Assembly (NCBI RefSeq): GCF_002149015.1
Contig: NZ_NGFO01000019.1
Span: 1 to 64,000 of the forward strand
From: Gordonia lacunae
Lineage (GTDB): Bacteria; Actinomycetota; Actinomycetes; Mycobacteriales; Mycobacteriaceae
Direction of reading: 5' to 3'
DNA length: 64,000 nucleotides
In this document: piece after piece, positions 16,156 through 23,907 of the stretch
Numbering within the stretch: the stretch's first letter is position 1
How the letters are laid out: every line of letters begins with the position of its first letter
Program-made: the position numbers and the translations under genes
Notes under the pieces: model-generated
Databases searched by the model: none
Told to the model about the DNA's origin: nothing
What the model saw: only the letters and a program-made list of their open reading frames with translations

Positions 16156-17871
16156 CTAGAGGTTGCTCAGGACGTTGCGGCCGCCGACGGCCATCGCGGC
16201 ACCGACACCGACCGTGGTCACCGCAGTCATCAGCAGGGCCATCGCGGCCACCTGCGGATACGACCCGTTCTGCCACATGTCGTAGAGCAGCGTGCCCATC
16301 ACCTGCGTCGTCGACGCCCGCACCAGCAACGAGGCGGCGAACTCGTGGGTGAGCAGGATGAACATCAGCGCGACCGCCGACAGGATCGCGGGCCGCATGA
16401 GCGGCAACATGATCCGGAGGTTGGTGACCATCGGTGACGCACCACTTGTGGCCGATGCCTCGGTGTAGGCGTTGCCCAGCGAGAGCATCGCGGTCATCTG
16501 CATCCGGGTTGCGAAGGGCAGCATCAGCACGACGTAGACCAGCACGATCACGGTACGGGTGCCGTACAGGATCAGCGGCGGTTCGGTGTAGGTCAACAGG
16601 AACCCGACGCCGAAGATGACCGCGGGGATACCCAACGGCAGCGCGGTGATCAGATCACCGGTCAGGGACAGGACCCGGAAGCGCCTGCCCCGCACCAGGA
16701 GATTGGCCATGATGTAACCGATCGGCACACAGATCAGCACCGCGCCGAAGGAGGTCACCACGCTGGTCACCACGGATTCGAACACCGCCGTGGTGGCGAA
16801 GAGGTCGCGGAAGTTGTCCAGTGTGAACAGACTCCAGGACAACGCGCCGGACCAGTAGGGTGTCAGCGACACGATGATGAGTCCGACCAGCGGGATGACC
16901 AGGGCGACCAGGGCGTAGATCACCAGTGTCGCCGTCGCCCAGCGCGCACGGCCGCCACTGGGCGCAAAGGCCTTGCCGCCGTGGGTCACGAAACGGTTCT
17001 GGTTGCCCAGCAACAGTTTCTGGACGAGGACGACCGCGATCCCGAGAATCACCAGCGGAGAGCCGGCCGCGGCGGCGGCGGCGAAGTCCGACGGGGATTC
17101 CGACACGCGCCGGTACATGTCGGTCGTCAGGACGTTGACGCCGGTGTTCTGGCCGAGCAACAGCGGGCCGGTGAACTGGCCCAGACCCAGCAGCAGGGCG
17201 ATCCCGCCGCCGTAGATGAGCGATGGGCGGAGCAGCGGCAACACGACCCGGAAGAAGACACCGATCGTCGACGACCCGCTGACCTGCGCCGCCTCGAGGT
17301 GCTCGGAACTGATGTTCTGCATCCCCGCGCTGACGAACAGGTAGACGAAGGAGGTCAGCCCGAAGCCGGTGAGGATGATGATCCACGGCACGGTGTAGAC
17401 GTCGATCGGACCGCTGTCGCTGCCGCTCCACCACGGGAGCTTGCGCAGCAGGACGTTGAGATATCCGGGGCCGGGCGACAGCAGGAACGCCCAACCGACG
17501 ATGTTGGCCACCGCGGGCATGACGATGGGCAGGATGGGCACGATCTTCAGGAACCCCATCCGGGCCGGCAGCCGGCTGGCCGCGAAGGCCAGCAGGGTCC
17601 CGAGCACCATGGCGATGGCGAGCGAACCGATCGCCAGCGCGATCGTGGTCCGGATCGTCTCACCGATGTCGAATCGTCCGTATTGGCTCTGGTACCCCTG
17701 CGCCCCGTCCTCGAAGGCGAGTGCCTGCAGCCTGATCATCGGCAGCACGACGAGGTAGGCGAGCACGGCGAGGAGCGCCAGGTATCCGATCCGCGCGCGC
17801 CAGTGGGCGGGAATCGCGAACGAACGCATCGACTCCGACGCCATCGGCCCGGCCGGGACGGTCGCGGTCAT
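16156..17871 (-). CDS. ABC transporter permease, two fused membrane domains
   Basis: 571 aa with about twelve hydrophobic segments arranged as two binding-protein-dependent permease domains in one chain, as in FbpB-type iron and related importers. The coupling-helix segments are visible: EAAQVSGSSTIGVFFRVVLP in the first half and EASATSGASPMVTNLRIMLP in the second. It forms the membrane channel with the ATPase encoded immediately upstream (ATGA overlap, 17868-17871). One permease serves two binding lipoproteins in this operon. Given the enzymes around it, an organic substrate is more likely than iron; that is inference. Confidence 0.92.
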   Translation of the reverse strand: MTATVPAGPMASESMRSFAIPAHWRARIGYLALLAVLAYLVVLPMIRLQALAFEDGAQGYQSQYGRFDIGETIRTTIALAIGSLAIAMVLGTLLAFAASRLPARMGFLKIVPILPIVMPAVANIVGWAFLLSPGPGYLNVLLRKLPWWSGSDSGPIDVYTVPWIIILTGFGLTSFVYLFVSAGMQNISSEHLEAAQVSGSSTIGVFFRVVLPLLRPSLIYGGGIALLLGLGQFTGPLLLGQNTGVNVLTTDMYRRVSESPSDFAAAAAAGSPLVILGIAVVLVQKLLLGNQNRFVTHGGKAFAPSGGRARWATATLVIYALVALVIPLVGLIIVSLTPYWSGALSWSLFTLDNFRDLFATTAVFESVVTSVVTSFGAVLICVPIGYIMANLLVRGRRFRVLSLTGDLITALPLGIPAVIFGVGFLLTYTEPPLILYGTRTVIVLVYVVLMLPFATRMQMTAMLSLGNAYTEASATSGASPMVTNLRIMLPLMRPAILSAVALMFILLTHEFAASLLVRASTTQVMGTLLYDMWQNGSYPQVAAMALLMTAVTTVGVGAAMAVGGRNVLSNL

Positions 17872-19076
17872 GATGGCGACCCCGCGTGTTCGGCCTCGAT
17901 CACCGGCGCGTCGTCCCGCCCGGTGGCGCGCGTCTTGGCCGAGTTCGACACCCGGTCGACGGTCGCGCCGGCTTCGTCGGCGAACACTCGCAGCGCCGAC
18001 GGTGCGAAACTCACGATCATCTTCTCGCCCGGTCGGCTCTTCTTCAGCGTGCCGCCGTGTTCTCCGGCCGGTGTGCGCAACATGAGCGTGTCCTCACCGC
18101 TGCGGACGGTGACGTCGTAGTAGCGGCCGCCGTACTCGTGGTCGACGAGTTCGGTGTGCAACACCACGTTTCCGGAGGGGACCTCGTTCTCGCCGGCATG
18201 CAGCAGCAGATCGTCGGGACGCAGGCGGGCGACCGCGTCGGTCCCGCGGTCGGGTACGCCTCGGACGACGGCGCGCGACAGATCGACGGCGTCGCCCTTC
18301 GTCGTCTCCCAGCCATGCTGTCCACGGCGCAGTTCGATGCGGTTCGACATGCCGATGAACGCCGCGACGTACTCCGACACCGGGAACTCGAAGACCTGGT
18401 CGGGTTCGTCGTACTGTTCGATCTTGCCCGCCTTCATGATCGCGATCCGGTCACCGAGGGCGAACGCCTCGGACTGATCGTGGGTGACGAAGACCGCCGT
18501 GAAGCCCAGCTGCCGGTGCAGTTGATGGATCTGCGAGCGCACCTGATCACGAAGCCGCGCATCGAGGTTGGACAGCGGCTCGTCGAACAGCACCAGGTCG
18601 GGCCGGGAGACCAGACCGCGGGCGACGGCGACGCGTTGCTGCTGTCCGCCGGAGAGCTGCGACGGGTAGCGGTCGAGGAGACCCTCACAGTCGACCATGC
18701 GAGCCGCCTCGTCGACCGAGCCGTCCCGCAACGCGTCGCGCATCTTGCGGACCTTCAGTGGGTACCCGATGTTCTTGCGTACGGTCATGTGCGGCCAGAG
18801 TGCGTACGACTGGAAGACCATCCCGATGTTGCGCTTGTGCGCAGGAACATTCAGTTTGCGCTCGGCATCGAAGACCACCTGGTCCTTGAAGCTGATGGTG
18901 CCGCCCTGCGGCGTCTCCAGTCCGGCCAGACAACGCAGCGTCGTGGTCTTGCCGCAACCGCTCGGCCCGAGCAGGACCAGGAACTCGCCGTCCTCGATGG
19001 GCAGATCCAGATCGTCCACGACGGTGTTGTCACCGTACTTCTTGACCAGTCCGGATACCGCGAAATGTGATGTCAC
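17868..19076 (-). CDS. ABC transporter ATP-binding protein
   Basis: 402 aa. Walker A GPSGCGKTTT, signature LSGGQQQRVAVAR, Walker B VLFDEPLSNLD and switch His in FVTHDQ are all intact, followed by a C-terminal TOBE-type domain from about residue 290. It belongs to the Fbp/Pot/Mal importer class. GTG start overlaps the SDR stop by 4 nt, which fixes the start; the open frame extends further upstream but out of frame with coding signals. It powers uptake through the fused permease. Confidence 0.93.
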   Translation of the reverse strand: MTSHFAVSGLVKKYGDNTVVDDLDLPIEDGEFLVLLGPSGCGKTTTLRCLAGLETPQGGTISFKDQVVFDAERKLNVPAHKRNIGMVFQSYALWPHMTVRKNIGYPLKVRKMRDALRDGSVDEAARMVDCEGLLDRYPSQLSGGQQQRVAVARGLVSRPDLVLFDEPLSNLDARLRDQVRSQIHQLHRQLGFTAVFVTHDQSEAFALGDRIAIMKAGKIEQYDEPDQVFEFPVSEYVAAFIGMSNRIELRRGQHGWETTKGDAVDLSRAVVRGVPDRGTDAVARLRPDDLLLHAGENEVPSGNVVLHTELVDHEYGGRYYDVTVRSGEDTLMLRTPAGEHGGTLKKSRPGEKMIVSFAPSALRVFADEAGATVDRVSNSAKTRATGRDDAPVIEAEHAGSPS

Positions 19077-19855
19077 GTCAGACTCTCCGCATTCTTCTTC
19101 GGGGTGCGGACGCCGGCCCCGGTGCCGCCGTCCACGAGCAGGTCCACGCCGGTGATGTAGCTGCTGCGCGGGTCGGCCAGGAACCGGATCACCTCGGCGA
19201 CCTCGGTGGGCGATCCGCGTCGTTGCATCGGGATGCTGCGAACGTAGCTGTCCATGTCGTCGGACGCGAAGTCCGGTACCGCGGTGATCTCGGTGTCGAT
19301 GCTGCCGGGACAGACGTCGTTCACGCGGATCCCCTTGTCGGCGAGTTCGATCGCTGCGACCCGGGTGAGTGCCCGTACACCGAACTTCGACGCCCCGTAC
19401 GCACCGAGTTCCGCGGTGGCGAGCACGCCGCGCAGTGAGGAGATGTTCACCACCGCACCACCGGGCCGCATGTGCCGGGCCGCGGCGCGCACGCCGAGGA
19501 ACGTCCCGACCAGATTGAGTTCGAGCATGCGCCGGAAGCCGTCGAGTGTGGTCTCGGCGAGCGGCGCCTTGATGGCTGCGCCCGCAGAGTTGACGAGGAC
19601 CTGCAGCGACGCCCCGTCGGCCGCCATGTCGGCCACGACGGCCTCCCAGGCGTCCTCGTCGCGGACGTCGAGCACCCGGAAGCGATCGGCTGCACCGTAC
19701 TCCGCGGCCGACGCGACCCCGGTCACCGAGTCGACGTCGGTCGGGTAGACGCGTGCCCCGTGCTCGGCGAACAGCGCCGCCGTCGCCGCGCCGATGCCCT
19801 TGGCGGCACCGGTGACGAGGACGCCCGCGCCATGGAAGTCGTCGGCCGAGGTCAC
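19073..19855 (-). CDS. SDR family oxidoreductase
   Basis: 260 aa. TGAAKGIG at 15-22, N89-S-A-G, S140, Y153 and K157 (YGASK). D40 after the second strand suggests NAD. Stop and start codons overlap the neighbours by 4 nt on both sides (lipoprotein copy 2 upstream, ATPase downstream). It is the mirror partner of the SDR at 15373: each lipoprotein gene in this operon has an SDR gene next to it. The C-terminal tail (VRTPKKNAESLT) is hydrophilic and extra to the fold. Confidence 0.9.
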   Translation of the reverse strand: MTSADDFHGAGVLVTGAAKGIGAATAALFAEHGARVYPTDVDSVTGVASAAEYGAADRFRVLDVRDEDAWEAVVADMAADGASLQVLVNSAGAAIKAPLAETTLDGFRRMLELNLVGTFLGVRAAARHMRPGGAVVNISSLRGVLATAELGAYGASKFGVRALTRVAAIELADKGIRVNDVCPGSIDTEITAVPDFASDDMDSYVRSIPMQRRGSPTEVAEVIRFLADPRSSYITGVDLLVDGGTGAGVRTPKKNAESLT

Positions 19856-20892
19856 GGCTGGAACTCCTTGGCCCAGTCCTGCGAGTACTCACGGACCTTG
19901 TCCGGAGTGAGGTCGGCCGTCTGGGGCAGCGCGATGTCCTGGGCGCGGGCGACGGCACCGGGGATGTCGGGGAGCACTGCGGCGTACCCGGAGTTGAGCG
20001 CCACCTGTCCCTCGCGGCTGATCATGAAGTCTACGAGCACCTGCGCCGCGTTGGGGTGCGGTGCGACCGACAGCGCCTGCGTGTACCACGGTGTCCCCCA
20101 CGGTGTCTCCGGGAGACTCCAGTCGACCGGGGCGCCGGCCTCGACCTCGGTCACGAGGGGTTGCACGGACGGTGTCACCGAGATCTCACCCGAGGTGAGC
20201 GCCTGCGCCACGCCCAGAGCGCTCGGGTACACCCGCGGCTGGAGTTCGGCGATCTGCTGCCAGTAGTCCTCGCCGTAGGTCCTCGCGTAGTAGCGGTACA
20301 TGTCGACATACGACGCGATTCCGGTCGGGTTGACGACGCCGATCTTGCCGCGGTACGCGGGATTGATGATGTCCTGCGGTGTCTTCAGACCACCGGGGAC
20401 GGCATTCGTGTTCCACCCCAGGCCGAACACGGCGGCGCTGGTGAGTGCGAACTTGTCGGCGATCACGCTCTTGTCGCGGTCGTAGTCGGGCGCGTCGAGG
20501 GCCGGACCCACGAGATCGGTGGAGTAGGTACCCGATTCGGCGGCGGTGTCGATCCACGCCGCGTCGGTGAGCATGTGGACGTCGGCGATGCCCTTGCCGG
20601 TCTTGTTCTCCGTCTCGACCTTCGGGTTGATGTCCGGGTCGGTACCGCGGACGAATTCGAGGGTGATCTCCGGGTACTTCTGCTTGAAAGCGGTCTTGAG
20701 CGCTTCGAGGTTCGCCGGCTTCTGGCTCGAGTACAGCATGACGCTGCCCTCTTCCTTCGCCGCCGCGACGACGTCCTCCCAGGTTCCGTCGACGGGTCCA
20801 CTCGAGCCGGAGCCACCCCCACCACAGGCCGCGAGCACGGTGGCCGCCGCCGCGGCGATGGCCACCGCCGTCATTCTCTTCAGGCTCTTCAT
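19852..20892 (-). CDS. ABC transporter solute-binding lipoprotein (copy 2)
   Basis: 346 aa. Signal with a Lys/Arg-containing start (MKSLKR) and lipobox LAAC, C23, followed by a Gly/Ser linker. Same fold and most of the sequence of the lipoprotein at 14348, including VETENKTGKGIADVHM and RVYPSALGVAQALTSGEI. The two differ in the segments around residues 60-80 and 190-215, so they may bind different solutes or the same solute with different affinity. It is second in the operon, 3 nt after the hydrolase gene. Confidence 0.9.
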   Translation of the reverse strand: MKSLKRMTAVAIAAAAATVLAACGGGGSGSSGPVDGTWEDVVAAAKEEGSVMLYSSQKPANLEALKTAFKQKYPEITLEFVRGTDPDINPKVETENKTGKGIADVHMLTDAAWIDTAAESGTYSTDLVGPALDAPDYDRDKSVIADKFALTSAAVFGLGWNTNAVPGGLKTPQDIINPAYRGKIGVVNPTGIASYVDMYRYYARTYGEDYWQQIAELQPRVYPSALGVAQALTSGEISVTPSVQPLVTEVEAGAPVDWSLPETPWGTPWYTQALSVAPHPNAAQVLVDFMISREGQVALNSGYAAVLPDIPGAVARAQDIALPQTADLTPDKVREYSQDWAKEFQP

Positions 20893-20895
20893 CTC

Positions 20896-21642
20896 TCACA
20901 TACCTTTCGTGCGGCCATCGGCCGTGGAATCGGTGGTGGCTCGCCGACCGGCGATCTGGTTCAGCAGATCGGCGAGCTGTTCGGGGATCGACACCATCGG
21001 CATGTGCCCGGAGTCGAGGTGCGCGACGTCGCCGCCGACGAGGGCGGCCGATCGTTCTTGGAGATCAGGTGTGTAGCAGTGGTCGTCGGTCAGACGGATG
21101 TAGGTGCGGGCGACCGGCGCCGTCAGGCCACTGAGGTCGACGGGCTCCTCGAGCAGCGCGGCCGAGTCGTCGACGACCTGCTCGGCGGTCCACGCCGTCT
21201 GGGACGCATCCATGTCGTTGCAGAGCATCGCCTCCACCGCGGCCCGGTCCTGGTGATAGATGCCGTCGCCGATGGATGCCCGAACCGCTTCTCGGACGCC
21301 CGGATCGATCTGATCGAGGACGCGGGTGCCATCCGGCGGAACGACCGCCGAGAGGAAGACGACCGATCGCAGCCGTGGCGCGAGGACCGGCATGACCCTG
21401 GGCACCGACACACCGGCGAACGAGTGCGCGACGAGGACGATCTCGTCGTCGAGCCCGGCGGCCTCGATGTCGTCCAGGATGGCCTGGGCGCAGTCGCCGA
21501 GGGTCACCCCGCGCAGGTCGACGTCACCTCGCCGGCCGCGGCCGGGGAGGTCGACGGCAACCGCCGGTCCGTCGAGGAACGGAACGAGGCGGTCCCAGCA
21601 CGAACTCCCCATCCCCGCCCCATGTACCAGGACAACACTCAT
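20896..21642 (-). CDS. Alpha/beta hydrolase (esterase/lactonase-like)
   Basis: 248 aa. Oxyanion motif HGAG at 7-10, nucleophile S74 in AHSFAG, and the closing His in LDSGHMPMVSIPEQLADLL. The pattern matches the salicylate-esterase/hydroxynitrile-lyase branch of the superfamily. ATG at 21642 has GGAGGGG 6 nt upstream; the frame continues to 21702 but without a site. It is the first gene of the nine-gene run and has the island operator 23-42 nt upstream. It may release the real substrate from an ester or lactone before or after uptake; no signal peptide is present, so it acts in the cytosol. Confidence 0.9.
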   Translation of the reverse strand: MSVVLVHGAGMGSSCWDRLVPFLDGPAVAVDLPGRGRRGDVDLRGVTLGDCAQAILDDIEAAGLDDEIVLVAHSFAGVSVPRVMPVLAPRLRSVVFLSAVVPPDGTRVLDQIDPGVREAVRASIGDGIYHQDRAAVEAMLCNDMDASQTAWTAEQVVDDSAALLEEPVDLSGLTAPVARTYIRLTDDHCYTPDLQERSAALVGGDVAHLDSGHMPMVSIPEQLADLLNQIAGRRATTDSTADGRTKGM

Positions 21643-21660
21643 GTGAACCCCTCCGGACCG

Positions 21661-21680
21661 AACTGAACTGATCTCAGTTC
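21661..21680. promoter_or_regulatory. Island operator, class 2 (copy 2)
   Basis: AACTGAACTGATCTCAGTTC; GAACTGA (21665-21671) and TCAGTTC (21674-21680) are a 7-bp inverted repeat. It precedes the hydrolase-lipoprotein-ABC operon by 18 nt. A second, unrelated dyad AGTGAT (21702-21707)/ATCACT (21712-21717) follows upstream and may mark the promoter. Confidence 0.7.
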
Positions 21681-21763
21681 TGCAATTTAGTGAGATATGC
21701 AAGTGATGTCAATCACTAACGTGTTCGAGTCTGTGACCAGGACACACCCGCCAGGAATGCGAG

Positions 21764-21799
21764 GTGCCCCGCGCCCACACGACGGCGGACACGGGGCAC
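21764..21799 (-). terminator. Hairpin after the SnoaL-like gene pair
   Basis: GTGCCCCG (21764-21771) pairs with CGGGGCAC (21792-21799), 8 bp with a 20-nt loop, 13 nt past the stop of the gene at 21813. It would insulate the two SnoaL-like genes from the downstream hydrolase operon. Confidence 0.5.
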
Positions 21800-21812
21800 T
21801 TCGACGGACAAC

Positions 21813-22184
21813 TCAGCCGAACGAGACCTCGGGAGTACGGGCGATCAGCAACCGGCGCACCGAGCCGGCGGCGTCGACCTGCGCGATGGCGGAGAACGAG
21901 GCCTCGAAGGCGCCGTTCCTCGTCGTGCGGCCGAGCACCATCTCGTGACCGGTCTCGGTCACGCCCACGTCGATGTGGTGGACCAGCGTGCTCTTCTCCC
22001 GCTGAGCGAGATAACCGACGAGTCCGGCCCGGTCCCCGACGAATTCGGCGGACTCCCCGCCCCCCTTGGAGAACTGCACGGACATCACGAAGTCGTCGGC
22101 GATCATGCCGAGCACGCGGTCCGGGTCATCGGAATCCATGTACTCGAACCAGCGGGCGAGCGTCGGGGTCGGGGCGGTGGTCAT
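21813..22184 (-). CDS. SnoaL/NTF2-like protein
   Basis: 123 aa, one NTF2-like cone domain: helix ARWFEYMDSDDPDRVLGMIA followed by strands ending RTTRNGAFEASFSAIAQVDA. Members act as small isomerases, hydrolases or dehydratases, or as binding proteins. D17-D22 could line the pocket but I cannot assign a catalytic residue. It overlaps the preceding gene by 4 nt (ATGA), so the two NTF2-like proteins are made together and may heterodimerise. Divergent from the enoyl-CoA hydratase family gene. Confidence 0.82.
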   Translation of the reverse strand: MTTAPTPTLARWFEYMDSDDPDRVLGMIADDFVMSVQFSKGGGESAEFVGDRAGLVGYLAQREKSTLVHHIDVGVTETGHEMVLGRTTRNGAFEASFSAIAQVDAAGSVRRLLIARTPEVSFG

Positions 22185-22564
22185 CGGTCCTCCTGCTCGT
22201 CAGGGTTCGATCCTTCCGGAATCAGCGCGAAGTCCGCACTGAAGGTCACCTGATAGCGGTCGACGAGCCCGTGACCGTCCAGATGCATGACACCCACGAA
22301 GAATCCCGTTGTGGTGCTGTCGTTCTCGGTCACCTTGCCCTGGGCGAACTCGAGATCGCGGTCACCCGCGGTCCGCTGCACGACGTGCTTGCGGTTCACC
22401 GGAGGCCGATTGCGCAGATACTCGAGCATGCGGTCACGGCCCCGGCCGCGATTCTCACCACCGGGCAGGACCATCGTGAACTCGACGTCGGCGGCGAGCA
22501 GGGCCATCGCATCCTCCAGCCGCCCGCTGTCGACCGTGGCGTAGTACTTTTCGATCACAGTCAT
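22181..22564 (-). CDS. SnoaL/NTF2-like protein
   Basis: 127 aa. N-terminal helix EKYYATVDSGRLEDAMALLA, then strands VEFTMVLPGG and the C-terminal sheet LVDRYQVTFSADFALIPEGS. A nuclear-transport-factor-2-like fold, but different in sequence from its partner at 21813. An island operator overlaps its promoter, ending 2 nt before the ATG when read on the minus strand. It diverges from the enoyl-CoA hydratase family gene across 115 nt that hold two operator copies, so both directions are probably co-regulated. Confidence 0.82.
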   Translation of the reverse strand: MTVIEKYYATVDSGRLEDAMALLAADVEFTMVLPGGENRGRGRDRMLEYLRNRPPVNRKHVVQRTAGDRDLEFAQGKVTENDSTTTGFFVGVMHLDGHGLVDRYQVTFSADFALIPEGSNPDEQEDR

Positions 22565-22565
22565 A

Positions 22566-22584
22566 AAGTGAACTTAGTTCAGTA
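22566..22584. promoter_or_regulatory. Island operator, class 1 (copy 2)
   Basis: AAGTGAACTTAGTTCAGTA, matching 18 of 19 positions of AAsTGAAsTwAsTTCAsTT. Directly upstream of the minus-strand start at 22564. Confidence 0.7.
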
Positions 22585-22635
22585 GGCTTTCCGGTGTCGA
22601 GTGTTGACTTCCACCCTGCTCGGCCGTTACAACTG

Positions 22636-22655
22636 AAGTGAATCCAGTTCAACTT
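22636..22655. promoter_or_regulatory. Island operator, class 1 (copy 3)
   Basis: AAGTGAATCCAGTTCAACTT keeps the TGAA-N5-TTCA core with a changed centre. It ends 24 nt before the ATG at 22680. Confidence 0.6.
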
Positions 22656-22679
22656 GCTCGTCCGTCAAGGAGAAACCCA

Positions 22680-23468
22680 ATGATCGACACCGACCACATC
22701 ATCCTCGAGAAGGACGGTCCCGTCGCCCGCGTGTGGCTGAACCGCCCGCACAAGAAGAACGCCGTCACCCCCGAGCTGCTGCACCGTCTCGACGAGATCA
22801 TCGTCGAGGTCGACAACGACCCCGACCTGCTCGTACTCGTCCTGCGCGGCAAGGGAAACCAGTTCTGCTCCGGATTCGACCTCGACATCCTGCTCAGCGA
22901 CTTCGTCGGCACCACCAACGCCATGGACGTCGCCGTGCTCTCGGCCAAGGTGTGCGACCGCCTGTACTCGATGAACACCCCGTCGGTCGCGGTCCTCGAG
23001 GACTACGTCACCGCCGGCGGCTTCGAGCTGATGATCTCGTGCGACTTCGCCATCGCCGCCGACGACGCCCGGATCGGCGACTTCCACATCCGCCGTGCGC
23101 TGTTCGGCGGCGCCGGTCCGATCTACCGCCTCCCCCGCATGATCGGCATCCGTAAGACCAAGGAGCTCATGCTGACCGGCAAGCTGCTGTCGGGCAAAGA
23201 GGCGACCGACTGGAACCTGATCAACGCCTCGGCGCCGGCTGCCGAGCTCGACCAGCTCGAGGCCGACTTCATCGCGCCTCTCATCGACAAGAGCCCGTTC
23301 GCGATGAAGCTCACCAAGATGACCATCGACCGTGGTCTCGACGCCGACATCCAGTCGCTCATGGTCATGGAGCACCTCGCGGTCGGCAACGCGCTGCAGT
23401 CCGAGGACGCCAAGGAAGGCGTCAACGCATTCCTTAACAAGCGCGAGCCCAAGTGGGTCGGTCGCTGA
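22680..23468 (+). CDS. Enoyl-CoA hydratase/isomerase (crotonase) family protein
   Basis: 262 aa. Oxyanion-hole segments are FCSGFDL (62-68) and the GG of TAGGFEL. E116 corresponds to the first catalytic Glu of crotonases. The second Glu, expected about 20 residues on in a PE-x-x-LG segment, is not found: the region reads FHIRRALFGGAG. It may therefore be an isomerase, hydrolase or C-C lyase and not a classical hydratase. AAGGAG lies 5-6 nt before the ATG; an in-frame ATG at 22638 would place the operator inside the gene, so I prefer 22680. First gene of the plus-strand arm of the island. Confidence 0.88.
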   Translation: MIDTDHIILEKDGPVARVWLNRPHKKNAVTPELLHRLDEIIVEVDNDPDLLVLVLRGKGNQFCSGFDLDILLSDFVGTTNAMDVAVLSAKVCDRLYSMNTPSVAVLEDYVTAGGFELMISCDFAIAADDARIGDFHIRRALFGGAGPIYRLPRMIGIRKTKELMLTGKLLSGKEATDWNLINASAPAAELDQLEADFIAPLIDKSPFAMKLTKMTIDRGLDADIQSLMVMEHLAVGNALQSEDAKEGVNAFLNKREPKWVGR

Positions 23469-23514
23469 CCGGTTCGGCCGACTGATTTCTCGAGACGGAG
23501 TGGATGGGAGGGAC

Positions 23515-23907
23515 ATGACGGAGAACGATCGCGTCCTCATGGGTTCCGAGTGCAGTACCTGCGGCACAGTCGGTTTCCCGGCCACCGCGCACTGCGCGCG
23601 GTGCGCGACCGCGACGGCGACGCCCCGGGCACTGAGTACCCAGGGCACGGTGTGGACCTACACGGTCCAGCGGTTCGCGCCGAAGTCGCCTCCGTATGTC
23701 CCCCCACCCGACGGTTTCTCGCCCTTCGCGATGGGTTACGTCGAACTGCCCGAGGGCATTCGCGTCGCGGGCATCCTCGACTGTGAGACCTTCGACGGCC
23801 TCATGGGTGCCCCTGCCGTGCTCATCGCCACCGAACCCGTACCGCGTTTCGCGGTCCATCCGGACGAACCGGCCGGCGCAGCCATTCCAGGAGAGGTGCC
23901 CCGTTGA
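23515..23907 (+). CDS. Zn-ribbon/OB-fold protein (DUF35 family)
   Basis: 130 aa. N-terminal rubredoxin-like zinc ribbon C13-x2-C16 and C27-x2-C30 followed by an OB fold (VWTYTVQRFAPKSPPYVPPP and AGILDCETFDGLMGAPAVLI). Such proteins pair with SCP2/thiolase-like enzymes and present the acyl-CoA to them; the best known pair is the Ltp2-DUF35 aldolase of steroid side-chain breakdown. Here the thiolase-like gene follows at once with a TTGA overlap, so a complex is very likely. Confidence 0.88.
   Translation: MTENDRVLMGSECSTCGTVGFPATAHCARCATATATPRALSTQGTVWTYTVQRFAPKSPPYVPPPDGFSPFAMGYVELPEGIRVAGILDCETFDGLMGAPAVLIATEPVPRFAVHPDEPAGAAIPGEVPR

Noticed and set aside
16981..18120. Plus-strand frame over the permease and ATPase genes
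   Set aside because: Highly charged low-complexity translation; the minus strand shows twelve membrane helices and Walker motifs.
16156..20892. Assignment as an iron(III) importer (fbpABC/afuABC)
   Set aside because: The fold class matches, but two lipoproteins, three SDRs, a flavin reductase and the shared operator indicate an organic substrate; no siderophore or Fur-like site is seen.
20056..21666. A 536-codon plus-strand frame
   Set aside because: Antisense to the lipoprotein and hydrolase genes, with no recognisable domain.
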